64,000 nucleotides of DNA from NCBI RefSeq assembly GCF_040932005.1, contig NZ_CP162414.1, positions 2,073,501 through 2,137,500 of the forward strand, written 5' to 3'. The notes under the pieces were generated by a model. The model made no database searches, had not been told where the DNA came from, and was given only the letters and a program-made list of their open reading frames with translations. Of the stretch, positions 1 through 9,322 are shown piece by piece. The stretch comes from Aestuariibius sp. HNIBRBA575 (GTDB taxonomy: Bacteria > Pseudomonadota > Alphaproteobacteria > Rhodobacterales > Rhodobacteraceae). The position numbers were made by a program, and so were the translations under genes. Position 1 is the stretch's first letter; the number at the start of each line of letters is the position of its first letter.

Positions 1-2
1 GG

Positions 3-110
3 GCCAAAGTCGCTGCCAAACGCGGCAACACCATGGCAAAAACACGACAATCCCCCCAATTTAAAGGACAAATTGGTGAACAAATTGTTAAGGTTTTAGA
101 AACTCAGTAG
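3..110 (+). CDS. 3' end of an unidentified protein gene (partial)
   Basis: An open frame enters from the left edge and stops at TAG 108-110, giving about 35 residues that are rich in lysine, glutamine and alanine (for example MAKTRQSPQFKGQIGEQ). I do not recognise the family. It would be convergent with msrB, with 26 bases between the stops. The fragment is too short to exclude a chance open frame; the sequence to the left of the window would decide it. Confidence 0.3.
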   Translation, partial: AKVAAKRGNTMAKTRQSPQFKGQIGEQIVKVLETQ

Positions 111-136
111 AGGCGGATCATCCGGCAAATACAGGG

Positions 137-601
137 TTATGCCGCGCGAAACACCAAAGACACCCCGTTCAGACAATGCCGTTTGCCTGTTGGGGCGGGT
201 CCGTCATTGAAAATATGACCTAGATGCGACCCGCAACGGCGGCAATGCACTTCTGTGCGGGTGCGCAATAGGCGATTGTCCTCTCTGGTGCCAACAGCAT
301 TGCGCAGGCTTTGATAAAAGGATGGCCACCCGGTACCAGAATCGTATTTCGTAGCCCCATCATACAGCGCCAGATCACAGCCCCTGCAATGATAGATCCC
401 TGCATCATAAACCTTATCCAGGGGGGATGATCCGGCCCGTTCCGTACCCTCTTGGCGCATCACATGATATTGCAAATCCGTCAGCATCGCACGCCATTCG
501 GCATCTGTGCGGGTCACTTCGAACGTGTCTGCCATGCCAAATGACGGCATGGCGGTGCTGGCGGCGGCCCCGGTCAGAGCTAGGAATGTACGGCGTTTCA
601 T
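137..601 (-). CDS. msrB: Peptide-methionine (R)-S-oxide reductase with twin-arginine signal
   Basis: This 154-residue protein reduces methionine-R-sulfoxide in oxidised proteins. The two CxxC pairs that bind structural zinc are at Cys72/75 and Cys120/123, and the catalytic cysteine is Cys143 in RHCLN near the C-terminus, as in the MsrB family. The N-terminus MKRRTFLALTGAAAS has a twin-arginine motif and a short hydrophobic stretch ending in an Ala-rich site (FGMA, about residue 24), so export to the periplasm by Tat is likely. The ATG at 601 was chosen over an upstream one because AGGAG lies just before it and the signal begins there. The GFA gene lies 71 bases upstream on the same strand. 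Confidence 0.93.
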   Translation of the reverse strand: MKRRTFLALTGAAASTAMPSFGMADTFEVTRTDAEWRAMLTDLQYHVMRQEGTERAGSSPLDKVYDAGIYHCRGCDLALYDGATKYDSGTGWPSFYQSLRNAVGTREDNRLLRTRTEVHCRRCGSHLGHIFNDGPAPTGKRHCLNGVSLVFRAA

Positions 602-672
602 GAGGGGCTCCTCTGTTTGGGGCAGTGTGCCCCTGTCACTTTGGTCAAACAAGCCGCCGCACAAGTTTGTGA

Positions 673-1089
673 TCAAGCGTGAGGGGTGTCAGGTGGGATG
701 TAATCACCGGTGAATTTCTGCAATCTGTCGTCGATCTCATACCAATCCGGCTTTGACTCTGTGTGGATATGCACACTGGGCCGGATTTTGGGATCATCAT
801 CCAAGGCCGAGGCCGCCACCACATACACATCCCCCGTGGCCAAATCCCCCAGCGATGTCCCGCATTCTTTGCAAAAACAACGCTCAAACTTGGCATCATC
901 AGCCGCTTTGAACCGGGTAATGACGTCTGCGCCTTGATCCAAGTGCAGATCTTCGGCTTTGCCGATCAACACAGCAGAAAACACGCCCGCAACTTTGCGA
1001 CAGCGGGAACAATGGCAATAACTTAGGGAAAATGGATCCCCGGTGATGTGAAATTTGACCTTTCCACATAGGCAGCTGCCGTTGATCAT
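673..1089 (-). CDS. GFA family zinc protein (glutathione-dependent formaldehyde-activating fold)
   Basis: The 138-residue protein has the cysteine pattern of the GFA/CENP-V family: Cys6 and Cys8 in CLCG, Cys25/27/30 in CHCSRC, and Cys71/73/76 in CFCKECG. These bind zinc. Family members include a formaldehyde-glutathione adduct enzyme, but most, probably including this one, have no proven reaction. The ATG at 1089 is preceded by TAAGGAGAAC, a good ribosome site; an extension further upstream is possible but has no such site. It lies upstream of msrB in the same direction, and the two could share a transcript. No formaldehyde-oxidation genes are nearby, so the specific substrate is unknown. Confidence 0.85.
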   Translation of the reverse strand: MINGSCLCGKVKFHITGDPFSLSYCHCSRCRKVAGVFSAVLIGKAEDLHLDQGADVITRFKAADDAKFERCFCKECGTSLGDLATGDVYVVAASALDDDPKIRPSVHIHTESKPDWYEIDDRLQKFTGDYIPPDTPHA

Positions 1090-1193
1090 GGCGTTCTCCT
1101 TAATAAACATTAAATAAGAACATAACGTGAACAATTTAATTGCCAATCCCTCTTTTGGCTCTATGAAATCTATCCAAGATCAGATTTTGACGT

Positions 1194-1227
1194 GGCACAT
1201 TTAGCGACACAAACGCTCAAATGTGCC
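1194..1227. repeat. Imperfect 13-bp inverted repeat upstream of cobS
   Basis: GGCACATTTAGCG (1194-1206) pairs with CGCT-C-AAATGTGCC (1214-1227) through 13 base pairs, one bulged C and a 7-base loop. A further GCTAAATGCC copy at 1228-1237 could compete for the left arm. It lies 126 bases before cobS and about 105 bases before the GFA start, in a 263-base intergenic region. No long T tract follows on either strand, so it is more like an operator or leader structure than a terminator. Confidence 0.5.
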
Positions 1228-1352
1228 GCTAAATGCCTGCTCTGTTTGGTCGACAATTGTACCAATACAAACATCTGTCCTGTTCCCCTTGCAGCATCGC
1301 GCAATTTCAGGCATCCCGAGCGCATAATAGAGATGCAGATAAGGGCAGGACC

Positions 1353-2339
1353 ATGTCGAACGATTTGATGGATTTGAACATTAAACCCACCGAAGAAATT
1401 TCCGTCCGGGATGTCTTTGGCATCGATTCTGACATGAAAATCAAAGCCTTCCCTGAACGCACTGACCGCGTACCGGCGATTGATCCCACCTATAAATTTG
1501 ACCCCGACACCACGTTGGCGATTCTGGCCGGGTTTGGCTATAACCGCCGCGTCATGGTGCAGGGCTATCACGGGACAGGGAAATCCACCCATATTGAACA
1601 GGTTGCGGCCCGTCTGAACTGGCCCGCCGTGCGTGTGAACCTGGACAGCCACATTTCGCGGATCGACCTGATCGGCAAAGACGCGATCAAGCTGAAAGAC
1701 GGCAAACAGATCACCGAATTCCACGAAGGCATCCTGCCATGGGCGCTGCGCAACCCGGTTGCGATCGTGTTTGACGAATATGATGCTGGCCGCGCGGATG
1801 TGATGTTTGTGATCCAGCGGGTTCTGGAAACCGACGGTAAACTGACGCTGCTGGATCAGAACAAAATTCTGGAACCGCACCCCTATTTCCGCCTGTTCGC
1901 CACCGCCAACACTGTCGGTTTGGGCGATACAACTGGCCTGTATCACGGCACACAACAAATCAACCAAGCACAAATGGACCGTTGGTCCCTCGTTGCGACG
2001 TTAAACTACCTGAGCCATGATGCGGAAGCCAACATCGTCCTATCCAAGGCACCACAGCTGAACACCGAAGATGGTCGCAAAAAGGTAGGCCAGATGGTCA
2101 CCGTGGCCGATCTGACCCGGACCGCGTTCATGAATGGTGATCTGTCGACGGTTATGTCCCCACGTAGTGTGATTGCATGGGCGGAAAACGCCCGTATTTT
2201 CAACGATGTGGGCTATGCGTTCCGCCTGTCGTTCCTGAACAAATGTGACGAATTGGAACGCCAGACAGTGGCCGAATTCTATCAGCGTTGCTTTGACGAA
2301 GAACTGCCAGAAAGTGCTGCAAACGCGACCCTGTCCTGA
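1353..2339 (+). CDS. cobS: Cobaltochelatase subunit CobS (AAA+ ATPase)
   Basis: CobS is the MoxR-like AAA+ subunit of the aerobic, ATP-dependent cobaltochelatase (CobN-CobS-CobT) that inserts cobalt into hydrogenobyrinic acid a,c-diamide in vitamin B12 synthesis. The 328-residue product has Walker [10 protein letters not shown] at 71-79 and Walker [10 protein letters not shown] with Asp141/Glu142. The usual length is about 330 residues. The start MSNDLMDLN at 1353 follows AGGGCAGGACC and matches the family N-terminus; an upstream TTG/ATG extension to 1233 does not look like protein. cobT lies 1.06 kb downstream with two unrelated small genes between. cobN is not in the window. Confidence 0.95.
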   Translation: MSNDLMDLNIKPTEEISVRDVFGIDSDMKIKAFPERTDRVPAIDPTYKFDPDTTLAILAGFGYNRRVMVQGYHGTGKSTHIEQVAARLNWPAVRVNLDSHISRIDLIGKDAIKLKDGKQITEFHEGILPWALRNPVAIVFDEYDAGRADVMFVIQRVLETDGKLTLLDQNKILEPHPYFRLFATANTVGLGDTTGLYHGTQQINQAQMDRWSLVATLNYLSHDAEANIVLSKAPQLNTEDGRKKVGQMVTVADLTRTAFMNGDLSTVMSPRSVIAWAENARIFNDVGYAFRLSFLNKCDELERQTVAEFYQRCFDEELPESAANATLS

Positions 2340-2353
2340 TCACAGCACCTGTG

Positions 2354-2806
2354 ATGTTGCAAAAGTTTCTGGTGTTATCCAGCGCGATCGGAGTGCTGGC
2401 ATTGGGCTGTGTTCCGGTGCCAGAAAATGCCACTAACCAAGTCACCACTGGCCCGTCGCAATGCCGCGTTGTTGATATTGTTGACGGCGACACGGTGGAT
2501 TTATCCTGCCCCGGACAGCCCCGCGAACGGGCGCGCCTGATGGGATATGACACACCGGAAACCTATGAACCGGGCTGTCGGCAGGAATTGGCGCTGGGAC
2601 GCCAAGCCACCCAAGCCATGCGGCAATTGGTGCGCCAGGGTCAGGACTTTGATTTCGTTTTCGAAGGCCGTGATCGCTATTCCCGGCTGCTGGTCTGGAT
2701 GACAATTGATGGTGAAAACGTCGCTGACACGATGGTGCAACAGGGATTGGCGGTACGCTATTCCGGTGGGCGACGAATCAATTGGTGCGACCGACTGAAC
2801 GCCTAA
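2354..2806 (+). CDS. Thermonuclease-family (SNase-like) lipoprotein
   Basis: The 150-residue product starts with a lipoprotein signal: a hydrophobic stretch and LALGC with Cys19 as the likely lipidated residue. The rest is a staphylococcal nuclease-like domain: DGDTV at 44-48, Arg61, DTPE at 66-69 and RDRYSRLL at 106-113. These hold the Arg/Glu/Arg catalytic and calcium-binding positions of the family, so an active phosphodiesterase anchored outside the cytoplasm is plausible. GTG at 2351 directly precedes the ATG at 2354; I chose the ATG. It starts 14 bases after cobS. This placement between cobS and cobT does not suggest a role in cobalamin synthesis. Confidence 0.85.
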   Translation: MLQKFLVLSSAIGVLALGCVPVPENATNQVTTGPSQCRVVDIVDGDTVDLSCPGQPRERARLMGYDTPETYEPGCRQELALGRQATQAMRQLVRQGQDFDFVFEGRDRYSRLLVWMTIDGENVADTMVQQGLAVRYSGGRRINWCDRLNA

Positions 2807-2906
2807 GGCGCAACTATGTATCCGTTTTGCGACAAAACCTGATCTAAAGGTCAATTTTTCAAATCGCTTAATTGATTGGCAAGTTTTCAGCGCGCAAGAT
2901 CAGCAA

Positions 2907-3338
2907 ATGGGCGCTTTGAAAACATATCGCATCCCGTATTTTGTGGCTCTTTGTCTGTTTGTGGTTTTTCAGACTCTGCCAGTGCGCGCCAATTTCAGCC
3001 CTGATTTCAGCACCTTTGACGTCACGCCGGATCAACAACTTAGACAGTTTGCAATCTGTGCCGGGCGTCTATCGGCCATTACAGAACATGAACGCCTCTT
3101 CGAAGGCGGTGCCTCCGAAGCGATGACCGCACAACGCAGCGCCATGTTGGAATTGGTGGACGCGATTATGCCCCCCGACCAAGGCCGCGAAGTCCTCAGT
3201 TGGCGGGTGAATGCCAAAGCCGCACAAGCCGCGTTGCTGTCGCGTGCAACATTCAGTTTCGACGCAACCGAAGCGCAATGGGCGCAAACCATATCCGACA
3301 GATTGCTGGCAGAATGCACCGGGTTTCTTTTGAACTAA
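2907..3338 (+). CDS. Secreted hypothetical protein
   Basis: I do not recognise a named family. The 143-residue protein has a clear signal peptide (hydrophobic residues 10-24, cleavage near VRA-NF at 28). The mature part has two cysteines, one in the segment FAICAGRLSA and one in LLAECTGFLLN at the extreme C-terminus, which could form a disulfide, and is otherwise mostly predicted helix. It sits between the nuclease lipoprotein gene and cobT in the same direction. Two conserved-looking cysteines in a small periplasmic helical protein resemble several uncharacterised Rhodobacterales proteins, but this is inference. Confidence 0.75.
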   Translation: MGALKTYRIPYFVALCLFVVFQTLPVRANFSPDFSTFDVTPDQQLRQFAICAGRLSAITEHERLFEGGASEAMTAQRSAMLELVDAIMPPDQGREVLSWRVNAKAAQAALLSRATFSFDATEAQWAQTISDRLLAECTGFLLN

Positions 3339-3400
3339 GGATTGTGGGCAAAGCGCGAATTATGCTTTCCATCATCGGTGCACGCGCCTAGATTGCGCCC

Positions 3401-5275
3401 ATGAGCAAGCCCAATGACAACCCCGCTGATCCGTTCAAAAAAGCCTTGGCCGAGGCCACCAAAGTCATGGCCGATGACCCGGACCTGTCAGTCACCTATT
3501 CTGTTGACCCTCCGGGGGCGACCAATGACTCGGTGCGCCTGCCCCAAGTCAGCCGTCGCATGACCCGAGAAGAGGTTCTGCTGGCCCGCGGCACAGCGGA
3601 TTCATTGGCGCTGCGCCACAAATTTCACGATCCCGCCACCGCTTTGCGCTATCAGCCCGATGGCCAGATGGCGCGTGATTTGTACGACGCAATGGAAACC
3701 GCCCGCACCGAAGCCGTGGGCGCGCAATACATGCCCGGCACGGCCAGCAATATCGACGTAAAAATCGAATCTGAGGCCCGCCGCAAAGGCTATGGCGATA
3801 TCCGCGACAAGGCACAGGCCCCACTGGCCACTGCCGCCGGATATCTGATCCGCCATCTGGCCACCGGTCGCCCCATGCCTGCAGGTGCCGATAATGTCAT
3901 GGAATTATGGCGTGGCTTTATCGAAGAAAGCTGCGGCGGCACGTTGGATAATCTGGAAACGGTTTTAACCGACCAACAGGCCTTTGCGAAATTTGCACGT
4001 CAATTGATCGAAGATCTGGGATACGGCGATCAGTTGGGCGAAGACCCGGATATGCCCGAAGATGACGCCGAAGACGGATCATCCGAGGACCAAGATGAAC
4101 AGCCTGATAGCACCGGTCAGGATGATGGTGACGAAGACGAGGATATGGATGCCGCCCCTGAGCAATCTCAGGAAGAGCAACAAGACGCCTCTGAGGCCCA
4201 AGTGTCTATGGACGAATCCGCCGATACGGAATTCGAAGACGACGCAGAAATGCCCGAAGGCGAAGCCCCGCTAGAGCCACCTGCCCCACAGCCTGTTTCG
4301 CAAGCGGATCCAAATTACGCAGTCTATGTCACAGATGATGACGAAGAAATCGGCGCAGAAGAGTTGGCCGAGCCACAAGAATTGGAACGTTTGCGGGCCT
4401 ATTTGGATCAGCAGCTGGAACCGCTCAAAGGGGCGGTTTCCCGGTTGGCCAACAAATTGCAGCGCCGGTTGCAGGCGCAGCAAAACCGGTCGTGGGAATT
4501 TGACCGCGAAGAAGGCATTCTGGATGCCGGGCGTCTGGCGCGGGTTGTGGCCCAGCCGACAACCCCCCTGTCGTTTAAGGTCGAAAAAGACACCGAATTC
4601 CGCGACACGGTTGTGACGCTGTTGTTGGATAATTCCGGGTCCATGCGCGGTCGGCCAATTTCGATTGCCGCGATCTGTGCCGATGTTTTGGCGCGCACGC
4701 TGGAACGCTGCAACGTCAAGGTTGAAATCCTCGGATTTACCACCCGTGCCTGGAAAGGCGGCAAAGCCCGCGAAAAATGGCTGGCGGATGGCCGCCCCCA
4801 ACAGCCCGGACGTCTGAACGATCTGCGCCACATCATCTATAAAGGGGCTGATGCCCCGTGGCGGCGCACGCGCGACAATCTGGGTCTGATGATGAAAGAA
4901 GGCCTGCTGAAGGAAAACATCGACGGAGAGGCGCTTGAATGGGCGCATCGCCGGGTTGTGAACCGCCCCGAAGCACGCAAAATCCTGATGGTGATTTCCG
5001 ACGGCGCGCCCGTGGATGACAGCACATTGTCTGTTAACCCCGCGAATTATCTGGAAAAACACTTGCGTGACGTGATCGCGATGGTCGAAAAACGCAAAGC
5101 GGTGGAACTGTTGGCGATTGGGATCGGCCATGACGTGACCCGGTATTACGACCGCGCGGTGACCATTACCGATGTGGAACAATTGGCCGGGGCCATGACA
5201 GAACAGTTGGCGGGATTGTTTGACAGTGATCCACGTAAACGGGCCCGTGTGTTGGGCATGCGCAAAGTCGGATAA
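3401..5275 (+). CDS. cobT: Cobaltochelatase subunit CobT
   Basis: CobT pairs with CobS to form the ATP-driven AAA+ chaperone complex that acts with CobN to insert cobalt in aerobic B12 synthesis. The 624-residue protein has an N-terminal helical region, a very acidic linker at roughly residues 215-300 (runs of Asp/Glu with Gln and Ser), and a C-terminal von Willebrand factor A domain with the metal-binding motif DNSGSM near residue 410. This order and length fit CobT. The start at 3401 follows a weak ribosome site. The gene follows cobS by about 1 kb, with a nuclease gene and a hypothetical gene between. Confidence 0.95.
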   Translation: MSKPNDNPADPFKKALAEATKVMADDPDLSVTYSVDPPGATNDSVRLPQVSRRMTREEVLLARGTADSLALRHKFHDPATALRYQPDGQMARDLYDAMETARTEAVGAQYMPGTASNIDVKIESEARRKGYGDIRDKAQAPLATAAGYLIRHLATGRPMPAGADNVMELWRGFIEESCGGTLDNLETVLTDQQAFAKFARQLIEDLGYGDQLGEDPDMPEDDAEDGSSEDQDEQPDSTGQDDGDEDEDMDAAPEQSQEEQQDASEAQVSMDESADTEFEDDAEMPEGEAPLEPPAPQPVSQADPNYAVYVTDDDEEIGAEELAEPQELERLRAYLDQQLEPLKGAVSRLANKLQRRLQAQQNRSWEFDREEGILDAGRLARVVAQPTTPLSFKVEKDTEFRDTVVTLLLDNSGSMRGRPISIAAICADVLARTLERCNVKVEILGFTTRAWKGGKAREKWLADGRPQQPGRLNDLRHIIYKGADAPWRRTRDNLGLMMKEGLLKENIDGEALEWAHRRVVNRPEARKILMVISDGAPVDDSTLSVNPANYLEKHLRDVIAMVEKRKAVELLAIGIGHDVTRYYDRAVTITDVEQLAGAMTEQLAGLFDSDPRKRARVLGMRKVG

Positions 5276-5331
5276 ACCACGGTTTGTCCGGCTCGATGAT
5301 CTGAATAATTTGACCACAAAACGGGGTGACC

Positions 5332-7122
5332 ATGTTTCAGGATTTTGATGTTTCGTCGCGCCCTGAACAGGGCATTGCCCGTTTGGACGCATTGCGGGTT
5401 CAGATGAAAACCGCGGGTGTTGACGGGTTTTTGGTGCCCCGCGCAGATCGGTTTCAGGGCGAATATGTGGCCCCGCGCGATGCGCGTTTGGAATGGTTGA
5501 CCGGCTTTTCCGGGTCGGCTGGCTTTGCCTGTATTCTGGCGGATGAGGCCGGTGTTTTTATTGACGGGCGATACCGCGTTCAGGTCAAAGATCAGGTGGC
5601 ATTGGATGTTTTCACACCTGTGCATTGGCCAGAAACGTCGCTGGATCAATGGGTTCGCGAACGTGCCGAAAAAATAGATGTTCTGGCCTTTGATCCCTGG
5701 CTTCATAGTGCGACCCAGATTGAAACCCTAAAGACCAAGTTTGAGGGAACAGGGATTAAATTGCGCGCGGTTGCCAATCTGGTGGATCAGATTTGGACCG
5801 ATCAGCCTGCGCCGCCCACGGCCCCATTCACGATACAACCCCTTGAATTTGCCGGCGAAAGTTCGATTGATAAACGCGCGCGCATTGGTGATCTGATCAA
5901 CCAGTCAGGGGCCAAATCCGTCGTAATCACCCAGCCAGATTCCGTGGCGTGGCTGTTGAACATTCGCGGCCAAGACATCGAACGCAACCCTGTCCCACAC
6001 GCCATGGCGTTGCTGCGCGATGATGGGCAGGTCACATTGCTTTGCGATCCGCAACAGGCCAATGGGCTGGATCTGGGGGGGGATGTGCATGTTGCACGCG
6101 AACAGGATTTGGCCGATCACTTGGCGAATTTACCGCAGCCGGTTCTGTTTGATCCGCAATCCGCGCCCTACCAATTAACAGAGCTGCTGACCGGCGCCGA
6201 AACCCGCCGGGGTGCCGATCCCTGTTTGCTGCCAAAGGCCTGCAAAAACCCAGTCGAAATTCAGGGTGCGCGCACAGCGCATCTGCGTGATGGTGCTGCG
6301 ATGGTCCGTTTCTTGGCTTGGCTGGACGAAACCGCCCCCAAAGGCGGGCTAAGCGAGATCGACGTTGTCACCCAGCTCGAAAGTTTTCGCCGCGATACCA
6401 ACGCGTTGCGCGACATTTCTTTTGAAACGATCTGTGGTGTGGCCGACCATGGGGCCATCGTCCATTACCGTGTGTCCACCGATACAAATGCCGATATTAC
6501 TGCAAATGAATTGCTGTTGATCGACAGTGGCGGCCAATACCAAGACGGCACAACCGACATCACCAGAACTGTGATTATTGGCGCTCCCAATCCTGATCAT
6601 ATCGTCTGTTACACCCGTGTCCTGCAAGGGATGATTGCGGTGTCGCGGGCCCGGTTTCCCATTGGCGTTGCGGGGGGGCATCTGGATGCCTTGGCGCGGT
6701 TTCCTCTTTGGACGGCTGGGTTGGATTATGACCATGGCACCGGGCATGGTGTTGGATCCTACCTGAGCGTCCACGAAGGCCCGCAACGGATTTCGCGCAC
6801 ATCGGATTTACCGCTAGACGTGGGGATGATCCTGTCCAACGAACCGGGATATTACCGCGAAGGCGCGTTTGGCATCCGGATTGAGAACCTGATCGTGGTG
6901 ATCCCGGCCCCTGAACTGGCCGGGGCGGATGATCGCCAGATGCGCAGCTTTGAGACGTTAACTTATGTGCCATTTGATCGGCGACTGATTGATGTTTCTC
7001 TGTTATCAGCCGCTGAACGCGATTGGATTGATGCCTATCATGCGACCACTTTGGCGCGGATCGGCCCACGGGTTGACGGGTCCGCGAAACGCTGGCTCAA
7101 CGCGGCCTGTGCGCCACTTTGA
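5332..7122 (+). CDS. Xaa-Pro aminopeptidase (aminopeptidase P family, M24B)
   Basis: The 596-residue metallopeptidase removes N-terminal residues before proline. It has two creatinase-like N-terminal domains (about residues 10-300) and a pita-bread catalytic domain with the metal ligands in DSGGQYQDGTTDITRT, HGTGHGVG, NEPGYY and IRIEN. The C-terminal extension (FETLTYVPFDRRLID onward) is that of the long, eukaryote-like aminopeptidase P form found widely in alphaproteobacteria. GTG at 5326 also opens the frame; ATG 5332 was preferred. It is a cytoplasmic housekeeping enzyme transcribed in the same direction as cobT, 56 bases downstream. Confidence 0.93.
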   Translation: MFQDFDVSSRPEQGIARLDALRVQMKTAGVDGFLVPRADRFQGEYVAPRDARLEWLTGFSGSAGFACILADEAGVFIDGRYRVQVKDQVALDVFTPVHWPETSLDQWVRERAEKIDVLAFDPWLHSATQIETLKTKFEGTGIKLRAVANLVDQIWTDQPAPPTAPFTIQPLEFAGESSIDKRARIGDLINQSGAKSVVITQPDSVAWLLNIRGQDIERNPVPHAMALLRDDGQVTLLCDPQQANGLDLGGDVHVAREQDLADHLANLPQPVLFDPQSAPYQLTELLTGAETRRGADPCLLPKACKNPVEIQGARTAHLRDGAAMVRFLAWLDETAPKGGLSEIDVVTQLESFRRDTNALRDISFETICGVADHGAIVHYRVSTDTNADITANELLLIDSGGQYQDGTTDITRTVIIGAPNPDHIVCYTRVLQGMIAVSRARFPIGVAGGHLDALARFPLWTAGLDYDHGTGHGVGSYLSVHEGPQRISRTSDLPLDVGMILSNEPGYYREGAFGIRIENLIVVIPAPELAGADDRQMRSFETLTYVPFDRRLIDVSLLSAAERDWIDAYHATTLARIGPRVDGSAKRWLNAACAPL

Positions 7123-7205
7123 CACTGTTGGATTAACATGTCTGTTGCATAGACAGGCTAAGCGCGGGTGATATAGTCCGCGCAACACATATTGAGGAGA
7201 CCCCC

Positions 7206-7547
7206 ATGGCTGACCACATCACGATCCGACCGGCACAAGGCACCTGGACCGTCCGGGCCGGGGGCGCAGTTCTGGGTGAAAGCAACGCAGCGCTGGAACT
7301 GACCGAAGGGGACTACCCCCCTGTCACCTATTTCCCGCGTGCCGACATCGCCATGGCGTTTCTGGAACCGTCTGACACCGTGTCGACCTGCCCCCATAAA
7401 GGTCAGGCAACCTATTATGGGATCGTCGCCAAAAGCGGGCTGATCAAAGATGCGGCCTGGTCATATGAATCACCCGTAAAAGGCATGGAACAGATCGAAG
7501 GGTATTTGGCGTTTTACCCGTCCAAAGTGGCCGTCGAACAAATCTAA
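7206..7547 (+). CDS. DUF427 domain protein
   Basis: The 113-residue protein is a single DUF427 domain with its typical motifs: RVRFGG-like start replaced by WTVRAGGAVLGES, YFPRADI near residue 40 and CPHKGQATYY near residue 60, which carries the conserved Cys and His. No reaction is established for the family. GAGGAGA precedes the ATG by a normal distance. The gene ends at a strong hairpin terminator and is convergent with the CLC channel gene. Confidence 0.88.
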   Translation: MADHITIRPAQGTWTVRAGGAVLGESNAALELTEGDYPPVTYFPRADIAMAFLEPSDTVSTCPHKGQATYYGIVAKSGLIKDAAWSYESPVKGMEQIEGYLAFYPSKVAVEQI

Positions 7548-7564
7548 ACACCCTGAAATTCTTG

Positions 7565-7592
7565 AAAACACGGGCGGTTGCGTCTGTGTTTT
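7565..7592. terminator. Bidirectional Rho-independent terminator
   Basis: A hairpin of about 12 pairs (AAAACAC plus GGGCG against CGTCT plus GTGTTTT, with G-T wobbles) and a 4-base loop lies between two convergent genes. It has a T run on the plus strand (7589-7594) and an A run at its left foot, so it can end both the DUF427 gene and the CLC channel transcript. Confidence 0.8.
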
Positions 7593-7610
7593 TTGACTCT
7601 AAGTGTTTGT

Positions 7611-9299
7611 TTACGAATGCTCTTCGGCGGCTGTCGCGGCCAAGGCACGGTTAAACGCCCGCAATGCATCGACCTGAAACAAAGCCCCCCATAATTCGGG
7701 TGGCTCATCATCATTGCGAAACACAACAACCGGGATAAAGGCCGCATTTGTGGCGTCAAAAATCGGCATGGCCTGTTCCAACGTGGCATTTCCATCCACA
7801 CAAATCCCGTCGCGGATCATATCCCAGCATTCTTCCCGTGGTGCAGCGCGTGGCGCATCAGCGGCCCGCATCACACTTGCGACTTTGAATGTGGCCAGCA
7901 AATAGGCCTGTGGTCCTGCCGCCAAATGCACGTTGCGCCGTTCCAGCTGGGTGAGGAAAAACGACATATCCACCATGCGCGATGAAATTGCCGTGGAAAT
8001 CGACACCGACACCATCACTGCCAATCCGGTTTGCCAATCTCCGGTCAATTCAAACACAATGAGCGTTGTCGAAATAGGCGCACCCAGAACTGCGGCCGCC
8101 ACTGCCCCCATCCCCGCCAAAGCATAAAGCGTTTCTTCTCCGGACACGGTGGGGAAAATGCCGGTTGCCACAATGCCAAAGGCCAAGCCCGTCAGCGCCC
8201 CCACCATCATTGCCGGTGAAAACACGCCGCCGCCCATGCGACCGCCCATCGTGATCGACACAGCGATGATTTTCAGGATCACGAATATCACCGCTTCGTG
8301 CAGGACCAATTGCCCGGTCAATGCCAGCGACGTTGTTTCGTAGCCAACCCCAATAATATGCGGAAAGAAAATCGCGATCCCGCCCAACAATGCCCCCGCC
8401 ATCGCGGGACGTAGCGCGCGGTGCATGCGCAATTTGTTTTGCAATGTTGTGCCCAGATCTTCGACCCAGAAAATCGCGCGGATCAAGACAACTGCGACCA
8501 ATCCACATAGAATGCCCAGCATGATAAATGCCGGTAATTCCACATAAAATGCTAGAAAGTTATCGGTGGGTAGAACAAATTCGGTGACATCACCATAGGC
8601 CAATCGGTTGATCACTGTGCCCGCCGCACTGGCGATGACAATCGGTGCAAATGCGTGGACCGCAAAATGGCGCAACACCACTTCGAGTGCGAAAAGAGCG
8701 CCGGCAATAGGCGCGTTAAAACTGGCAGATACCGCCGCTGCGACCGCACAGCCCAGCAGATCGCGGCCGGTGATGCCATCCGCGCGGATGATCCGGCAGA
8801 TCGTGGTCGACACCACCGCAGCCAGATGCACCACGGGACCTTCGCGGCCCGATGATCCACCGGTACATAACGTGATGAATGACGCCACAGCCGAGGCCAG
8901 CCCTTGCTTTACCTCAACCCGGCCGTTTTCCAGTGCGGATCCTTCGATCACATCGCCAACGGACCGCACACGCGCATCCTCGGTAAAATGATGCAAAATC
9001 AAACCCACGACCAACCCGCCAAAGATCGGTAATAAAAGGATAATCCACCAATCCAGTCCCGCCGCAAAGGAATGCAGCTGGTTCACATCATCAGTGCCAT
9101 AGGCCCAAGCCTGTAGGTTTTCGATCCCCATCCGAAACAACAGGGCGACAAACCCGGCCACCACACCGATGAGCAATGCGATGAACCAGAACTGAACCTG
9201 TGACGGCCCCTGTGATCGCACTAGACGCCATGCTTTGCTGACCTCAGCCCGAAATCCATCGACCTGCACCTTCAGAAATGACGTCTTTTCGGTCTTCAT
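7611..9299 (-). CDS. CLC-family chloride channel or chloride/proton antiporter with CBS-like tail
   Basis: The 562-residue membrane protein has the CLC fold with about ten or more hydrophobic segments. The selectivity-filter motifs are visible: GGSSGREGP at 147-155, whose glutamate is the gating Glu, and GGVFSPAMMVG later on. After the last membrane helix a cytoplasmic region of about 100 residues includes one CBS-like repeat (MRAADAPRAAPR onward). The ATG at 9299 was chosen; a GTG at 9326 overlaps the recN stop as GTGA and would add nine residues, so translational coupling to recN is possible. Whether it is a channel or an exchanger cannot be told from this reading. Confidence 0.92.
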   Translation of the reverse strand: MKTEKTSFLKVQVDGFRAEVSKAWRLVRSQGPSQVQFWFIALLIGVVAGFVALLFRMGIENLQAWAYGTDDVNQLHSFAAGLDWWIILLLPIFGGLVVGLILHHFTEDARVRSVGDVIEGSALENGRVEVKQGLASAVASFITLCTGGSSGREGPVVHLAAVVSTTICRIIRADGITGRDLLGCAVAAAVSASFNAPIAGALFALEVVLRHFAVHAFAPIVIASAAGTVINRLAYGDVTEFVLPTDNFLAFYVELPAFIMLGILCGLVAVVLIRAIFWVEDLGTTLQNKLRMHRALRPAMAGALLGGIAIFFPHIIGVGYETTSLALTGQLVLHEAVIFVILKIIAVSITMGGRMGGGVFSPAMMVGALTGLAFGIVATGIFPTVSGEETLYALAGMGAVAAAVLGAPISTTLIVFELTGDWQTGLAVMVSVSISTAISSRMVDMSFFLTQLERRNVHLAAGPQAYLLATFKVASVMRAADAPRAAPREECWDMIRDGICVDGNATLEQAMPIFDATNAAFIPVVVFRNDDEPPELWGALFQVDALRAFNRALAATAAEEHS

Positions 9300-9322
9300 A
9301 AAATAGCGAACTTTCTTTTGGG

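Noticed and set aside
1090..1352. Cobalamin riboswitch before cobS
   Set aside because: The conserved B12-box-like core is not seen on either strand. Only an inverted repeat is present, described separately.
1170..1973. A 267-codon minus-strand frame across the cobS start
   Set aside because: It covers the cobS ATPase in antisense; the cobS Walker motifs decide the coding strand.
5267..5292. Hairpin around the cobT stop (GGATAAACC and GGTTTGTCC)
   Set aside because: The arms are almost adjacent, leaving a 2-base loop, and no T run follows, so it is not a workable terminator.
4271..5392. A 373-codon minus-strand frame opposite cobT
   Set aside because: It is antisense to the cobT VWA domain and has the composition of reversed GC-rich codons. 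No ribosome site or family motif.
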